64,000 bases of DNA from assembly GCF_029760895.1 (NCBI RefSeq), contig NZ_CP121679.1, positions 1,922,001 through 1,986,000 on the forward strand, given 5' to 3'. The notes beneath the pieces were generated by a model that did no database searches, was not told the DNA's origin, and saw only the letters and a program-made list of their open reading frames with translations. Made by a program: the position numbers and the translations under genes. This document shows, piece after piece, positions 37,165 to 46,525 of the stretch; position 1 is the first letter of the stretch, and each line of letters opens with the position of its first letter. This DNA comes from Ancylobacter sp. WKF20 (GTDB lineage Bacteria; Pseudomonadota; Alphaproteobacteria; Rhizobiales; Xanthobacteraceae).

Positions 37165-38564
37165 GCCTGCTCGACACCCATATGGTCGGCGCCGCCCGCG
37201 CGCGGCTGCGGCTGACACAGGCGCGGATGCGCGAGAACAATGCCCGCTTCGGCGCGTGGTTCAACCGCATCATGCCGAAGGGGCTCTATGCCCGCTCGCT
37301 CATCATCATCGTCACGCCGATGGTGATCCTGCAGTCAGTGCTCGCCTTCGTCTTCATGGAGCGGCACTACAACACGGTGACGCGCCGCCTCTCGGCCGCT
37401 GTCTCGCAGGATATCACCGCCATCGCCGATCTTGCGGTCACCTTCCCCACGGTGGCCGATCAGGAGCGCATTAAGCAGATCGCCCAGTCGGCGATGGGGC
37501 TGACGGTGGACTTCCTGCCCGGCGAACGCCTGCCGCCGCCCGGCCCGAAGCCGTTCTTCTCCATCCTCGATTCCAACTTCACCGGGGAATTGGGCAAGCG
37601 GCTTCGCCGGCCGTTCTGGACCGACACGGTCGGTAACTCGAACCTCATCGAGGTGCGCGTGCAGCTCGACGGCACGGTGCTGCGCGTCTTCGCCCGCCGC
37701 ACCCAGGCCTATCTGTCGAACTCGCACATCTTCCTCGTCTGGATGGTCGGCACCTCGCTGGTGCTGCTGGCGGTCGCCATCCTGTTCCTGCGCAACCAGA
37801 TCAAGCCGATCGAGAAGCTGGCCGATGCCGCAATCGCCTTCGGCAAGGGGCGCGACGTCTCCGGCTTCCGCCCGCGCGGCGCGCGCGAGGTGCGCGGCGC
37901 GGCGCTGGCCTTTCTCGAAATGCGCCGGCGCATCGAGCGGCAGATCGAGCAGCGCACCACCATGCTGGCGGGCGTCAGCCACGACATGCGCACCATCCTC
38001 ACCCGCTTCAAGCTGGAGCTGGCGCTGCTCGGCGACAGCCCGGACACGGAGGGAATGCGCAAGGATGTCGAGGAACTCCAGAACATGCTGGAGGCCTACC
38101 TCGCCTTTGCCCGCGACGACACTGGCGAGACGCCGCTGGTGGCGGACATCGCCCGCATCATCGAGGACACCCGCTACAATGCCGAGCGCCACGGCGCGAA
38201 CGTGACCGCCAGCTTCACCGGCGATCCGATGGTGATGATCCGCGCCGACGCCTTCCGCCGCTGCCTCGCCAATCTCGCGGCCAATGCGTGGCGCCACGGC
38301 ACGCGCGTTGCCATCACCGGCATGCGCGACGACCGCTGGCTCACCGTCTATGTCGATGATGACGGGCCGGGCATCGCGCCGGACAAGCGGGAGGAAGTCT
38401 TCCGCCCCTTCGTGCGCCTCGACGACGCCCGCAACCAGGACGCCGGGGGCTCCGGCCTCGGCCTCACCATCGCCCGTGACGCCGCCCGCTCGCATGGCGG
38501 CGATGTCAGCCTCGGCGAGAGCCCGCTGGGCGGCCTTCGCGCGACAGTGCGGATACCGGTGTGA
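37161..38564 (+). CDS. EnvZ-like sensor histidine kinase
   Basis: A 467-residue inner-membrane kinase with two membrane segments (about 46-66 and 190-210) and a periplasmic sensor loop of about 120 residues. A HAMP linker follows (starting RNQIKPIEKLADAA). The phosphoacceptor is H274 in GVSHDMRTIL, and the ATP-binding domain has LANLAANAWRHG (N box), DDDGPGI (G1) and GGSGLGLTI (G2). The HisKA box carries Thr-Ile-Leu-Thr in place of the usual Pro-containing RTPLT motif. The TTG start overlaps the regulator stop; an ATG at 37182 is the alternative. A repeat-rich gap follows. Confidence 0.93.
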   Translation: MSLLDTHMVGAARARLRLTQARMRENNARFGAWFNRIMPKGLYARSLIIIVTPMVILQSVLAFVFMERHYNTVTRRLSAAVSQDITAIADLAVTFPTVADQERIKQIAQSAMGLTVDFLPGERLPPPGPKPFFSILDSNFTGELGKRLRRPFWTDTVGNSNLIEVRVQLDGTVLRVFARRTQAYLSNSHIFLVWMVGTSLVLLAVAILFLRNQIKPIEKLADAAIAFGKGRDVSGFRPRGAREVRGAALAFLEMRRRIERQIEQRTTMLAGVSHDMRTILTRFKLELALLGDSPDTEGMRKDVEELQNMLEAYLAFARDDTGETPLVADIARIIEDTRYNAERHGANVTASFTGDPMVMIRADAFRRCLANLAANAWRHGTRVAITGMRDDRWLTVYVDDDGPGIAPDKREEVFRPFVRLDDARNQDAGGSGLGLTIARDAARSHGGDVSLGESPLGGLRATVRIPV

Positions 38565-38576
38565 ATGTCTCGGCTT

Positions 38577-38722
38577 GTTTCCCGGCCAAGCGTAGCCGCA
38601 GGCGGAGCGCGAGCCGGGACCCAGCGTAAGATGACGCCGGAGGCGCCAAATAGCTTTTGCGCTACGCGGCGTATCCCCTGGATCCCGGATCTGCGCTGCG
38701 CATCGCGCAGCTTGTCCGGGAC
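38577..38722. repeat. Intergenic repeat, family C, copy 1
   Basis: About 146 bp between the kinase gene and csaA. It begins GTTTCCCGGCCAAGCGTAGC, with CGGAGCGCGAGCCGGGACCC, and ends GATCCCGG, TGCGCTGCGCATCGCGCAGC and TTGTCCGGGA. The same order occurs at 41055-41206. Its ends are partly complementary. No coding capacity. Confidence 0.65.
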
Positions 38723-38733
38723 GCGGGACTGGC

Positions 38734-39087
38734 TCAGAAGAGCCGGGCGCCGTTCGGCACCTCGCGGTCGGGCTTGAACAGCACCACCGCGCCGTCCTCG
38801 TCCGGGAAGCCGAGGGTGAGTACTTCCGACATCATCGGCCCGATCTGGCGGGGCGGAAAGTTCACCACCGCCGCCACCTGCCGGCCGATGAGATCCTCCG
38901 GTGCGTAATGCACGGTGATCTGGGCGGAGGACTTCTTGCAGCCGATATGCGGCCCGAAGTCGATCACCAGCTTGATCGCCGGCTTGCGCGCCTCCGGGAA
39001 GGGCTCCGCCTGGATGATCGTGCCGACGCGGATGTCCACCTTGAGGAAATCGCCGAAGGAAATCTGGTCGAGCGGCGCGAGACTCAC
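38734..39087 (-). CDS. csaA: CsaA-type tRNA-binding protein
   Basis: A 117-residue OB-fold protein of the CsaA family (EMAP-II-like tRNA-binding domain). Members bind tRNA and have been proposed as secretion-related chaperones. Signatures: [27 protein letters not shown], and the C-terminal [25 protein letters not shown]. The GTG start has AAGGAGG eight bases upstream. Length is normal for the family. The regulator gene upstream on the same strand ends 21 bases before it. Confidence 0.92.
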   Translation of the reverse strand: MSLAPLDQISFGDFLKVDIRVGTIIQAEPFPEARKPAIKLVIDFGPHIGCKKSSAQITVHYAPEDLIGRQVAAVVNFPPRQIGPMMSEVLTLGFPDEDGAVVLFKPDREVPNGARLF

Positions 39088-39108
39088 GGCGTACCTCCTT
39101 GAAGCAAC

Positions 39109-39909
39109 TCAGGCCGTAACGGATTCTTCCGGCGGCGCCGCGTCCTTTTGGCGGCGCCGGCCGCCGGTGGCAAGCCGCATCGCGCCTTCGAGCAGGCCAA
39201 GCGCGCGCTGGCCCTTATCCAGCTCGCGGTCGAGCGCTGCCATGGTACGGGCGAGCGCGGGGTCCTCGTCGCGCAGATAGGTCTGGAGCACGCGGGCATA
39301 GATCAGCGCCAGCCCCTGCGCCCGCACGGCGCCGCGCAGCCCGGCGGTGTCGATCTTCGCCGCTGCCAGCATCCATTGCTGCGAGCGCACCGCAAGCCGG
39401 TTCAGCGCCAGAGCGAAGAACGGGTTGCGCCGGGCGGAATCGGCGAGCGAGCGCAGCGCGGCCTTGTGGGGGCCGAGCACGTCAAAGCGCCGCATCAGCA
39501 CGTCGAACAGCCGATCGCGCGGCGGCTCGTCGGCCATGTCGTCGGTGGGCGCGGCGAGAACCTTGCGGTCGGTGTCGCGCACGAAGGCCGAGACCATGTC
39601 GAAGGTCGAGCCATAGCCGGCGCGCAGCTCGGAGAGCGACACGCCCGCCTCCTGCGCGACGTCGCCAAGGCTGATGCGCTCGAAGGGCCGCTCGGCGAGC
39701 AGGACGAGGAAACTGTCGAGGATTTTCTCGCGCGACGCATCCCGGCTGGGCGCCTCTATGCGGGGCGGTTCGGCAATCGTCTCGGGAGCGGCAGTGCTCA
39801 CCGATGCCTTGGCGGCGCGGGGCTTCGGGGCGGACTTAGCCGCTTTGGGCGTCGTGGCGCCCGCCGGCTCCGTGGTTTCCTGCGCCGTCGTTCTGGAACT
39901 GCGTGCCAT
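39109..39909 (-). CDS. TetR/COQ9-like protein
   Basis: A 266-residue protein. The first 50 residues are low-complexity (Ala/Pro/Thr/Lys-rich). Next comes a TetR-type DNA-binding fold (about 57-105: REKILDSFLVLLAERPFERISLGDVAQEAGVSLSELRAGYGS), then a helical C-terminal domain resembling COQ9-type proteins, and a basic tail (GGRRRQKD). It is either a TetR-family repressor with unknown ligand or a COQ9-like lipid-binding protein. AGGAGG lies five bases before the ATG. It shares its strand with csaA and may be co-transcribed with it. Confidence 0.8.
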   Translation of the reverse strand: MARSSRTTAQETTEPAGATTPKAAKSAPKPRAAKASVSTAAPETIAEPPRIEAPSRDASREKILDSFLVLLAERPFERISLGDVAQEAGVSLSELRAGYGSTFDMVSAFVRDTDRKVLAAPTDDMADEPPRDRLFDVLMRRFDVLGPHKAALRSLADSARRNPFFALALNRLAVRSQQWMLAAAKIDTAGLRGAVRAQGLALIYARVLQTYLRDEDPALARTMAALDRELDKGQRALGLLEGAMRLATGGRRRQKDAAPPEESVTA

Positions 39910-40017
39910 GATGACCTCCTGTCCTGAACGTGCCTGTCCTGAATGTAGGACGCGCGCCCCATCAGGAGAAGGGCGCGACCTCCGATTTGAAGGTTACGCG
40001 CCCCTCACGTCTCGGGA

Positions 40018-40842
40018 TCAGCCCGCCAGTTCGCGCGAGCGCCGCGCCGCCGCCAGCACCGCCTCGGTGAGCAGCGGGCCAAAGCCCTTTTCCTCGTCCA
40101 TCAGCACGGCGAGTGCCGCCGCCGTGGTGCCATTGGGCGAGGTGACGTTCTTGCGCAGCTGGGCGGGATCAATGCCGGAGCGGACCATCAGCTCGCCCGC
40201 GCCGGCGACGGTCGCGCGCGCCAGACGATCGGCCATGTCCGCCGGCAAGCCCGCCTGCGCCCCCGCCGCCGCCAGCGCCTCGGCCAGCAGGAACACATAG
40301 GCGGGGCCGGAGCCGGAGACGGCGGTGGCGACATCGATCAGCGCCTCCTCCTCCACCCACTCGACGCCGCCGCTGGCGCGCAACAGCGCATCGGCAATCT
40401 GCATCTGCTCGGAGGTCACCGCCGCGTTGGGCACGGCGACCGTGACGCCGCGCCCGATGGCGGCCGGGGTGTTGGGGATGGAGCGCACCACCGCCGTGCC
40501 CGGCGCGAAGGCGGCTTCCAGAAAGCCCAGCGTGCGACCGGCCATCACCGAGACCACCAGCGTCTGCGGGCCGGCGAGCGGAGCGACCTTGGCGAGCACC
40601 TCGGGCGCCACCTGCGGCTTCACCGCCAGCAGCATGACGGCGGGCGGGCCGCCATTCAGCGGGTTGAGCGCGACGCCCTTCGCGGCGAGCAGCGCGGCCA
40701 CCTCCGGCGGCGGACCGGGATCCACCACGGCGATGCGCGCCGGCTCCAGCCCGAGGCCGATCCAGCCCTCCAGCATCGCGCCGCCCATCTTGCCGGCGCC
40801 AACCAGCAGCACCCGCCCGGGAATGTCGGAAAGTGTAACCAT
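40018..40842 (-). CDS. proC: Pyrroline-5-carboxylate reductase
   Basis: A 274-residue NAD(P)H-dependent enzyme for the last step of proline synthesis. The N-terminal Rossmann loop is VLLVGAGKMGGAMLEGWI, with LLAVKPQ and SIPNTPAAIGRGVT typical of the family. The catalytic and dimerisation part contains TAVSGSGPAYVFLLAEAL and the C-terminal SPNGTTAAALAVL signature. Length is normal. The ybjN-type gene lies upstream on the same strand but is separated by a repeat-filled gap of over 400 bp, so they are probably not one operon here. Confidence 0.96.
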   Translation of the reverse strand: MVTLSDIPGRVLLVGAGKMGGAMLEGWIGLGLEPARIAVVDPGPPPEVAALLAAKGVALNPLNGGPPAVMLLAVKPQVAPEVLAKVAPLAGPQTLVVSVMAGRTLGFLEAAFAPGTAVVRSIPNTPAAIGRGVTVAVPNAAVTSEQMQIADALLRASGGVEWVEEEALIDVATAVSGSGPAYVFLLAEALAAAGAQAGLPADMADRLARATVAGAGELMVRSGIDPAQLRKNVTSPNGTTAAALAVLMDEEKGFGPLLTEAVLAAARRSRELAG

Positions 40843-41269
40843 CGTGGAACTCTGCGTCTGAAGCGGAAGGAAACGTCCCTTGCGCCCAGCATATCCCGTC
40901 CCGCGCCACGACGCGCGCCGCTAGGCCGGGCATCCACGCTTTTGCAGGCACGCTTCGAGAGAACCATCCTTCGAGGCCCGGCTGCGCCGGCCACCTCGGG
41001 ATGACGGTGTGAAGGCAGCGGGAACTGTCAGCAGAGCGGCACCCTGCCCTCAGCGTGTCCCGGCCCAGCGGAGCCGGAGGCGAAGCGCCGAGCCGGGATC
41101 CAGCGCCCGACTCCGCCGAAGGCGCTTCATCAACGATAATTGGGCGCTTCGCGGTTTTCTCCTGGACCCCGGCTCGGCGCTGCGCATGCGCGCAGCTTGT
41201 CCGGGGAACAGCTTCCCGCCTGACACTTGGGCAGGCGACGCATCGCCCGCCCTCTTCAGTTCACGCGCG
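40843..41269. other. 427-bp repeat-filled intergenic region, proC / ybjN
   Basis: It holds a family D palindrome (40974-41006, CATCCTTCGAGGCCCGGC and its near-complement ending GGGATGACGG) and family C copy 2 (41055-41206). No gene is supported; the open frames across it are by-products of GC-rich DNA. Confidence 0.6.
41055..41206. repeat. Intergenic repeat, family C, copy 2
   Basis: About 152 bp. It begins GTGTCCCGGCCCAGCGGAGC with GAAGCGCCGAGCCGGGATCC and ends CCCCGGCTCGGCGCTGCGC, CGCAGC, TTGTCCGGGG. It matches 38577-38722 in both outer parts while the middle differs. Confidence 0.65.
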
Positions 41270-41767
41270 TCACGCCTCGCCGACGGTCTCGAACAGCGTG
41301 GCGTCCATCGCCTCGCGGGCGGACTTGCCGGCCCAGACGACGAACTGGAAGGCGGGGAAATAGCGTTCCACCGCCTCGATGGCGCATTCCATCAGCACCT
41401 CGCACTGGCGGTCGGTCGCCTCGGCGCCGGCGAGCAGCAGCGCGTGGCGGAACATGATCACGCCCTCCTTCGACCAGAGGTCGAAATGACCGATCCACAT
41501 CTGCTCATTGATGAGCGAGAGCAGGCGCAGCACCTCGGTCTTGCGCTTTTCCGGCACCTTCAGATCGAAGGCGCAGGCGATGTGCAGCGCCTCGACCTCA
41601 TCCATCCACTGGAAGGAGACGTGGCAGTCGGTCCAGCGGCCTTCGATGGAGATGGTGATCTCATCCTCGGCCGAACGCTCGAACGCCCATTCATTGAGCG
41701 CAGCCATGCGCTCGACCAGATCCAGCGGATTGAGGCGGGTGTCGGACTCGAAGTCAGTATAGGTCAT
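41270..41767 (-). CDS. YbjN domain-containing protein
   Basis: A 165-residue cytoplasmic protein of the YbjN (bacterial sensory transduction-like) family. Segments ISIEGRWTDCHVSFQWMDEVEALHIACAFDLKVPEK, LLSLINEQMWIGHFDLW and FRHALLLAGAE are typical. The fold resembles type III secretion chaperones, and the function is unresolved. Adjacency to proC is recurrent in rhizobia. The ATG at 41767 is used because the longer frame would add 72 residues with no ribosome site. Confidence 0.88.
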   Translation of the reverse strand: MTYTDFESDTRLNPLDLVERMAALNEWAFERSAEDEITISIEGRWTDCHVSFQWMDEVEALHIACAFDLKVPEKRKTEVLRLLSLINEQMWIGHFDLWSKEGVIMFRHALLLAGAEATDRQCEVLMECAIEAVERYFPAFQFVVWAGKSAREAMDATLFETVGEA

Positions 41768-41994
41768 GCTCGACCTCGCGAGGGTGGGCACGGACGCAGG
41801 TCGGACGCGTACAACGCTGGGGGCCTCGCGGGCGGGTTTCGCTGGGAAAAGCGCCGTTGTCGACTTTATCGCGCTGGATAGGCACCTCACTGAGACCGTC
41901 GGCCTGGACCGCCGGATGAACGGTCCATGGCAAAGGTGTCGGGATTCGCGGCGTTGCGGCAAGCGGCGATGCGCCGCATCCACATGCGGATGGA

Positions 41995-42261
41995 TCAGCC
42001 GAGCGAGTCGGGCGGGCTGATTTTGGCTTCGAGCGCGGCGATACGGGCTTCGAGACGCTCATTCTCCTCGCGCGCAGCGGCGGCGAGTTCCTTCACGGTC
42101 TCGAACTCCTCGCGCGTGACGACATCGAGCTCGCGCAGGATGCGCTCGGCCTGGGAGCGCATCACGGTCTCGGCCTCGCGGCGCACGCCGGACGCGACGC
42201 CGGCGGCGTCGTTCATCAGCCGGGCGAAATCGTCGAAGATGCGGCTGGTGGTCTGGGTCAT
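41995..42261 (-). CDS. ubiK: Ubiquinone biosynthesis accessory factor UbiK (YqiC, BMFP domain)
   Basis: An 88-residue protein with a membrane-fusogenic BMFP domain: an amphipathic N-terminal half (IFDDFARLMNDAAGVASGV) and a C-terminal coiled coil (REEFETVKELAAAAREENERLEARIAALEAKI). E. coli UbiK binds UbiJ and supports aerobic ubiquinone synthesis; older work called the family YqiC. A GGGAGAAG site precedes the ATG. Longer upstream frames are not supported. It is divergent from lgt, as in related genomes. Confidence 0.88.
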   Translation of the reverse strand: MTQTTSRIFDDFARLMNDAAGVASGVRREAETVMRSQAERILRELDVVTREEFETVKELAAAAREENERLEARIAALEAKISPPDSLG

Positions 42262-42540
42262 GGTCTTCTCCCGACTGGGGCTCGTGACGTAGCGCGCCAT
42301 TACGGGGAGAATGGGGCGCCGCAAGGGGCTCTGCAAGGGTGGCGGCCGTTTCGCGCGCGCGCCGGCGGCACTGGAGTGGCGGTAGTAGCCTGCCCGCCTT
42401 GATCCTGTCACGCGGCGCGGGCAAGAGGCGGGCACGCCGGCCACAGGAATCGCCCCGCCCTTCCCCGTACGCACCGCCCCCCGCGTGCTTGCTCTCACCC
42501 GGCGTTCGTGCTGCCCTCCCTGCCGTCCTCGCGAAACCCG

Positions 42541-43386
42541 ATGCCCATGTCTCCGCTCTTCGTCCTGCCCTTCCCGAACATCGACCCGGTGCTCATCGAG
42601 CTCGGGCCCTTCGCCATTCGCTGGTATGCGCTCGCCTATGTCGCCGGGCTGCTGATCGGCTGGTGGATGGCCAAGCGGCTGTGCGAGCGGCCGGCTTTGT
42701 GGGGCGGGCGGGCGCCGATCGCGCCGGAAGCGTTCGACGACGCGGTGGTGTGGATCGCTTTCGGCGTGATCCTCGGCGGGCGCATCGGCTATGTGCTGTT
42801 CTACAACCTCGCCTATTACATCGAGAATCCGCTGCAGGCGCTCACGGTCTGGCATGGCGGCATGGCCTTCCATGGCGGCTTTCTCGGCTCGATCCTCGCC
42901 ATGTACCTGTTCTGCCGGAAGCGCGGGCTGGCCTTCGTGTCGATGCTCGACATCGCCGCCGCCGTGGTGCCGATCGGCCTGTTCTTTGGCCGCCTCGCCA
43001 ATTTCATCAATGGCGAGCTGTGGGGCCGCCCCTCCGACGTGCCGTGGGCTTTCGTGTTCCCCCATGGCGGGCCGGAGCCGCGCCACCCGAGCCAGCTCTA
43101 TGAGGCGGGACTGGAAGGGCTTGCCATCTTCATCATTCTCCAGCTCGCCATCCGCGCCGGTGCGCTCGCCCGGCCGGGCACGGTCGCCGGCAGCTTCGTG
43201 TTTCTCTATGGCTGCGCCCGCATCTTCGTGGAGTTCTTCCGCGAGCCGGACCCGCAGCTCGGCTATCTCGCGGGCGGCTGGCTAACCATGGGGATGGTGC
43301 TGTCACTGCCCATGCTCGCGGTCGGGCTCGCCCTCATCGCCCGCGCCCGCCGGCGCCCGGCGCTCTCGGCCGACGCGCCGGCATGA
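42541..43386 (+). CDS. lgt: Phosphatidylglycerol-prolipoprotein diacylglyceryl transferase
   Basis: A 281-residue inner-membrane enzyme that attaches diacylglycerol to the lipobox cysteine of prolipoproteins. The signature [25 protein letters not shown] is complete, and [12 protein letters not shown] and RHPSQLYEA carry the other conserved residues. About seven membrane segments. Start codon choice is uncertain: ATG at 42541 is followed by another at 42547, and neither has a strong ribosome site. The stop overlaps the next gene by ATGA. Confidence 0.95.
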   Translation: MPMSPLFVLPFPNIDPVLIELGPFAIRWYALAYVAGLLIGWWMAKRLCERPALWGGRAPIAPEAFDDAVVWIAFGVILGGRIGYVLFYNLAYYIENPLQALTVWHGGMAFHGGFLGSILAMYLFCRKRGLAFVSMLDIAAAVVPIGLFFGRLANFINGELWGRPSDVPWAFVFPHGGPEPRHPSQLYEAGLEGLAIFIILQLAIRAGALARPGTVAGSFVFLYGCARIFVEFFREPDPQLGYLAGGWLTMGMVLSLPMLAVGLALIARARRRPALSADAPA

Positions 43387-44513
43387 CCACGCCGCTCGCC
43401 GCGGAGATTGCCCGCGAGATCGCGCTCACCGGGCCGCTCACGGTCGCGGACTATATGGAACGCTGCCTGTTTCACCCGAGCCTTGGCTATTACACGACGC
43501 GCGAGCCCTTCGGCGCCGCCGGCGATTTCACCACCGCGCCGGAAATCAGCCAGATGTTCGGCGAGCTGCTAGGGCTCTGGGCGGCCGATAGCTGGATGCG
43601 GCTCGGCGCCCCCTCCCCCTTCATCCTCGCCGAGCTCGGGCCGGGACGCGGCACCATGATGGCGGACGCGCTGCGCGCCACCCGCATCGTGCCCGGTTTC
43701 CATTCCGCCATGCGGGTCGTGCTGGTGGAAGCCTCGCCGCGCCTGCGGGAACGGCAGGCGCAAACGCTCGCGGCCTATGATGTGAGATGGGCAGGCTCGA
43801 TTGATGAGCTGCCCGCGGGGCCACTGATCCTTCTGGCGAACGAATTCATCGACGCGCTGCCCATCCGCCAGTTCCTGCGCACGCCCGAGGGCATCGCCGA
43901 GCGGATGGTCGGCCTCGATGACACGGGCGCCCTCGCCTTCGGCTTGCGCCCGGGCGCGCGGCTCGATGGGCGGGCCGAGGCAAGGCTGCGGGTTGCCCCG
44001 CTGGGCGCCGTGCTCGAACTCTGCCAGGCCGGCCTCTCGGTCGCGGAAAAGCTCGGCGCCCGGCTCGCCACCTCCGGCGGGGCGGCGCTGTTCGTCGATT
44101 ACGGCCATGCCGGCGAGCGCGAGCCGGGCGGCGGCTTCGGCGACACGCTGCAGGCGCTGCGCGCACACGCCTTTGACGACGTGCTCGCCCATCCCGGCGA
44201 GGCGGATGTCACCGCCCATGTCGACTTCGCCGCGCTGGCCCTCGCCGCCATCGCCACCGGCGCCCGCGCCTTTGGCCCGGTTCCGCAGGGCGCGCTGCTG
44301 GACCGGCTCGGCATCGCCGCCCGCGCCGAGCGGCTGAAGCGTCATGCGGATGAGGCAACCCGCGCGGCCATCGATGCCGCCCATGCCCGCCTCGCCGGAA
44401 CCGGCGACGGGCAGATGGGCACCCTCTTCAAGGCGCTCGCTCTGGTGCATCCTGCGCTGGACGAGATGGCCGGATTCGCCCCCGGCGAGGAATTCAGGAA
44501 CGCTGCCGCATGA
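43383..44513 (+). CDS. MidA/NDUFAF7-like class I SAM methyltransferase
   Basis: A 376-residue protein of the DUF185 family. The mitochondrial relative NDUFAF7 methylates an arginine of complex I subunit NDUFS2 during assembly. SAM motifs: [19 protein letters not shown], then [13 protein letters not shown]. Family segments include [32 protein letters not shown] and [16 protein letters not shown]. It starts inside the lgt stop (ATGA), and its own stop overlaps the next start by four bases, so lgt, this gene and pgeF are translationally coupled. A role in complex I assembly is inferred from homology. Confidence 0.9.
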   Translation: MTTPLAAEIAREIALTGPLTVADYMERCLFHPSLGYYTTREPFGAAGDFTTAPEISQMFGELLGLWAADSWMRLGAPSPFILAELGPGRGTMMADALRATRIVPGFHSAMRVVLVEASPRLRERQAQTLAAYDVRWAGSIDELPAGPLILLANEFIDALPIRQFLRTPEGIAERMVGLDDTGALAFGLRPGARLDGRAEARLRVAPLGAVLELCQAGLSVAEKLGARLATSGGAALFVDYGHAGEREPGGGFGDTLQALRAHAFDDVLAHPGEADVTAHVDFAALALAAIATGARAFGPVPQGALLDRLGIAARAERLKRHADEATRAAIDAAHARLAGTGDGQMGTLFKALALVHPALDEMAGFAPGEEFRNAAA

Positions 44514-45271
44514 AGGTCGAATCCTCCGCCCTCGCCGCCCTGCCGGGCATCCGCCACGCCTTCTTCACGCGCGAAGGCGGCGTCTCGGAAGGGCTCTATG
44601 CCGGGCTGAATGGCGGCACCGGCTCGAATGACGACCCCGCCCGCGTCTCTGAGAATCGCGCCCGGATGGCGCAAGCGCTTGGCGTGCCCAAAACGCACCT
44701 CCTCACCTGCTGGCAGATCCACTCGCCGGACTGCGTGGTGGTGGACGGTCCCTGGGCCGAGCGCCCCAAGGCGGATGCGGTGGCGACCAATACGCCGGGC
44801 GTCGCCGCCGGCGTCGCGATCGCCGATTGCGGGCCGGTGCTGTTCGCCGATGGAGAGGCCCGCGTCGTCGGCGCCGCCCATGCCGGTTGGAAAGGAGCGG
44901 TCGGCGGCGTGCTGGAATCCACCGTCGCCCGCATGGAGGAACTCGGCGCCCGGCGCGAGCGCATGGTCGCCGCCATCGGCCCGCTGATCCGCCAGCCGAG
45001 CTATGAGGTCGGCCCCGACTTCATCGCCACGCTGACCGGGCTCGACCCGGATAATGACCGCTTCCTCATTCCTTCCCCGCGCGAGCACCACGCACTGTTC
45101 GACCTGCCCGGCTACATCGCCGCGCGGCTGGCGCGGATCGGGGTCGGCACGATCGACGATCTCGGCCTCGACACCTATGCGGACGAGGGCCGCTTCTTCA
45201 GCTACCGTCGCGCAACGCATCGCGGCGAGGCCGATTATGGCCGCCTGATTGCCGCCATCACGCTTGCCTGA
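44510..45271 (+). CDS. pgeF: Peptidoglycan editing factor PgeF (YfiH/DUF152 family)
   Basis: A 253-residue copper/zinc-dependent enzyme of the YfiH (laccase-domain) family, also annotated as polyphenol oxidase. E. coli PgeF clears UDP-MurNAc peptides that carry L-Ser in place of L-Ala. Metal ligands are visible: HSPDCVVVD, IADCGPVLFAD and GAAHAGWKGAVGGVLESTV. The typical FFTREGGVSEG start and FSYRRATHRGEADYGR end are present. The ATG overlaps the preceding stop by ATGA. Confidence 0.92.
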   Translation: MKVESSALAALPGIRHAFFTREGGVSEGLYAGLNGGTGSNDDPARVSENRARMAQALGVPKTHLLTCWQIHSPDCVVVDGPWAERPKADAVATNTPGVAAGVAIADCGPVLFADGEARVVGAAHAGWKGAVGGVLESTVARMEELGARRERMVAAIGPLIRQPSYEVGPDFIATLTGLDPDNDRFLIPSPREHHALFDLPGYIAARLARIGVGTIDDLGLDTYADEGRFFSYRRATHRGEADYGRLIAAITLA

Positions 45272-45291
45272 TTCCCTCCACGGAGCCCGCC

Positions 45292-46443
45292 ATGGCGCTG
45301 CATTTCACCGGCCCGGAATTCGCCCGCCGCAAGGAACGCCTGCTCGCGGCCATGGCCGAGCATCGCCTCGACGGCCTGCTGATGTTCCAGCAGGAGTCCA
45401 TGTACTGGCTCACCGGCTATGACACGTTCGGCTTCTGCTTCTTTCAGTCGCTCTGGCTGGGGGCGGATGGACGGATTGCGCTTCTCACCCGCTCGGCGGA
45501 TCTGCGGCAGGCACAGCACACCTCGATCATCGAGGACATCCGCATCTGGGCCGACCGCGCCGACGCCACGCCGCAGGCGCAGCTGCGCGACATGGTAGAG
45601 AGCCTCGGGGGCCTCGGCACGCGGATCGGTGTCGAATATGAGAGCTACGGGCTCACCGCCGCGAACGGCAAGAAGCTCGACGCAGCGTTTGACGGCTTCG
45701 CCACGCTGGTCGATGCCTCCCGCGTAGTGGACCGGCTGCGGGCGGTGAAATCGGCGGCGGAAATCACCTATGTGCGGCAGGCCGGCAAGCTGGCGCTGGC
45801 CGCGCGCGAGGCCGGCATTGCCGCCATCGCGCCGGGCGTCGACGAGGGCGAGGTGCTCGCCGCCATGCAGGGCGCGGTGTTCCGTGGCGGCGGCGACTAC
45901 CCGGCCAATGAGTTCATCATCGGCTCCGGCCCCGACGCGCTGCTCTGCCGCTACAAGGCCGGTCGCCGCAAATTGTCCGGCGAGGACCAGATCACGCTGG
46001 AATGGGCCGGCACGTACCGCCACTACCACGCGGCGATGATGGAGACGGTGATCGTCGGCCCGCCGCGCGACCGGCATCTGGAGCTGTTCGCCGCCGCCAA
46101 GCAGGCCATGGAAGCCTGCGCCCACACCATCATCCCCGGCAAGACGGCGGGCGAGGTGTTCGCGGCACATGCCCATGTGATGGACGGGCACGGGCTGGAG
46201 AAGCACCGCCTTGCCGCCTGCGGCTATTCGCTCGGGGCGAAATTCACCCCGTCCTGGATGGACCCGCCCATGTTCTATGCCGGCCATGACTGGGTGCTGG
46301 AGCCCGGCATGGTGATGTTCGCGCATATGATTCTGATGGACAGCGACAGCGGCTCGGCCATGTGCCTCGGCCGCACCTTCCTGATCGGCGTTAACGGTAA
46401 CGAGTGCCTAACGGACGCGCCTCTGGACCTAATCGTTAATTAG
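45292..46443 (+). CDS. M24-fold hydrolase (creatinase/ectoine-hydrolase-like) lacking metal ligands
   Basis: A 383-residue pita-bread-fold protein. The N-terminal creatinase domain ends near residue 150 (RVVDRLRAVKSAAEITYVRQAGKLA), followed by the M24 catalytic domain. The metal ligands of aminopeptidases are replaced: the first Asp is E237 in LEWAGTYRHYH, the second is A248, the His is lost at GYSLGAKF, and the two Glu positions are not Glu. Creatinase and related C-N hydrolases also work without metal, so it is more likely such an enzyme than an Xaa-Pro peptidase. It follows pgeF by 20 bases and may be in the same operon. Confidence 0.8.
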   Translation: MALHFTGPEFARRKERLLAAMAEHRLDGLLMFQQESMYWLTGYDTFGFCFFQSLWLGADGRIALLTRSADLRQAQHTSIIEDIRIWADRADATPQAQLRDMVESLGGLGTRIGVEYESYGLTAANGKKLDAAFDGFATLVDASRVVDRLRAVKSAAEITYVRQAGKLALAAREAGIAAIAPGVDEGEVLAAMQGAVFRGGGDYPANEFIIGSGPDALLCRYKAGRRKLSGEDQITLEWAGTYRHYHAAMMETVIVGPPRDRHLELFAAAKQAMEACAHTIIPGKTAGEVFAAHAHVMDGHGLEKHRLAACGYSLGAKFTPSWMDPPMFYAGHDWVLEPGMVMFAHMILMDSDSGSAMCLGRTFLIGVNGNECLTDAPLDLIVN

Positions 46444-46525
46444 TTTTAACCATTCCCCATCGGCCGGTGACGGCGTGACTCCCGCGCATGGGAGGTGCGC
46501 CGCGACCGCTCCAGGGGATGGTTTT

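Noticed and set aside
46434..46450. TTAA-type CtrA box before the lipoprotein gene
   Set aside because: The two TTAA halves are 6 bp apart, not 7, and overlap the stop codon of the preceding gene.
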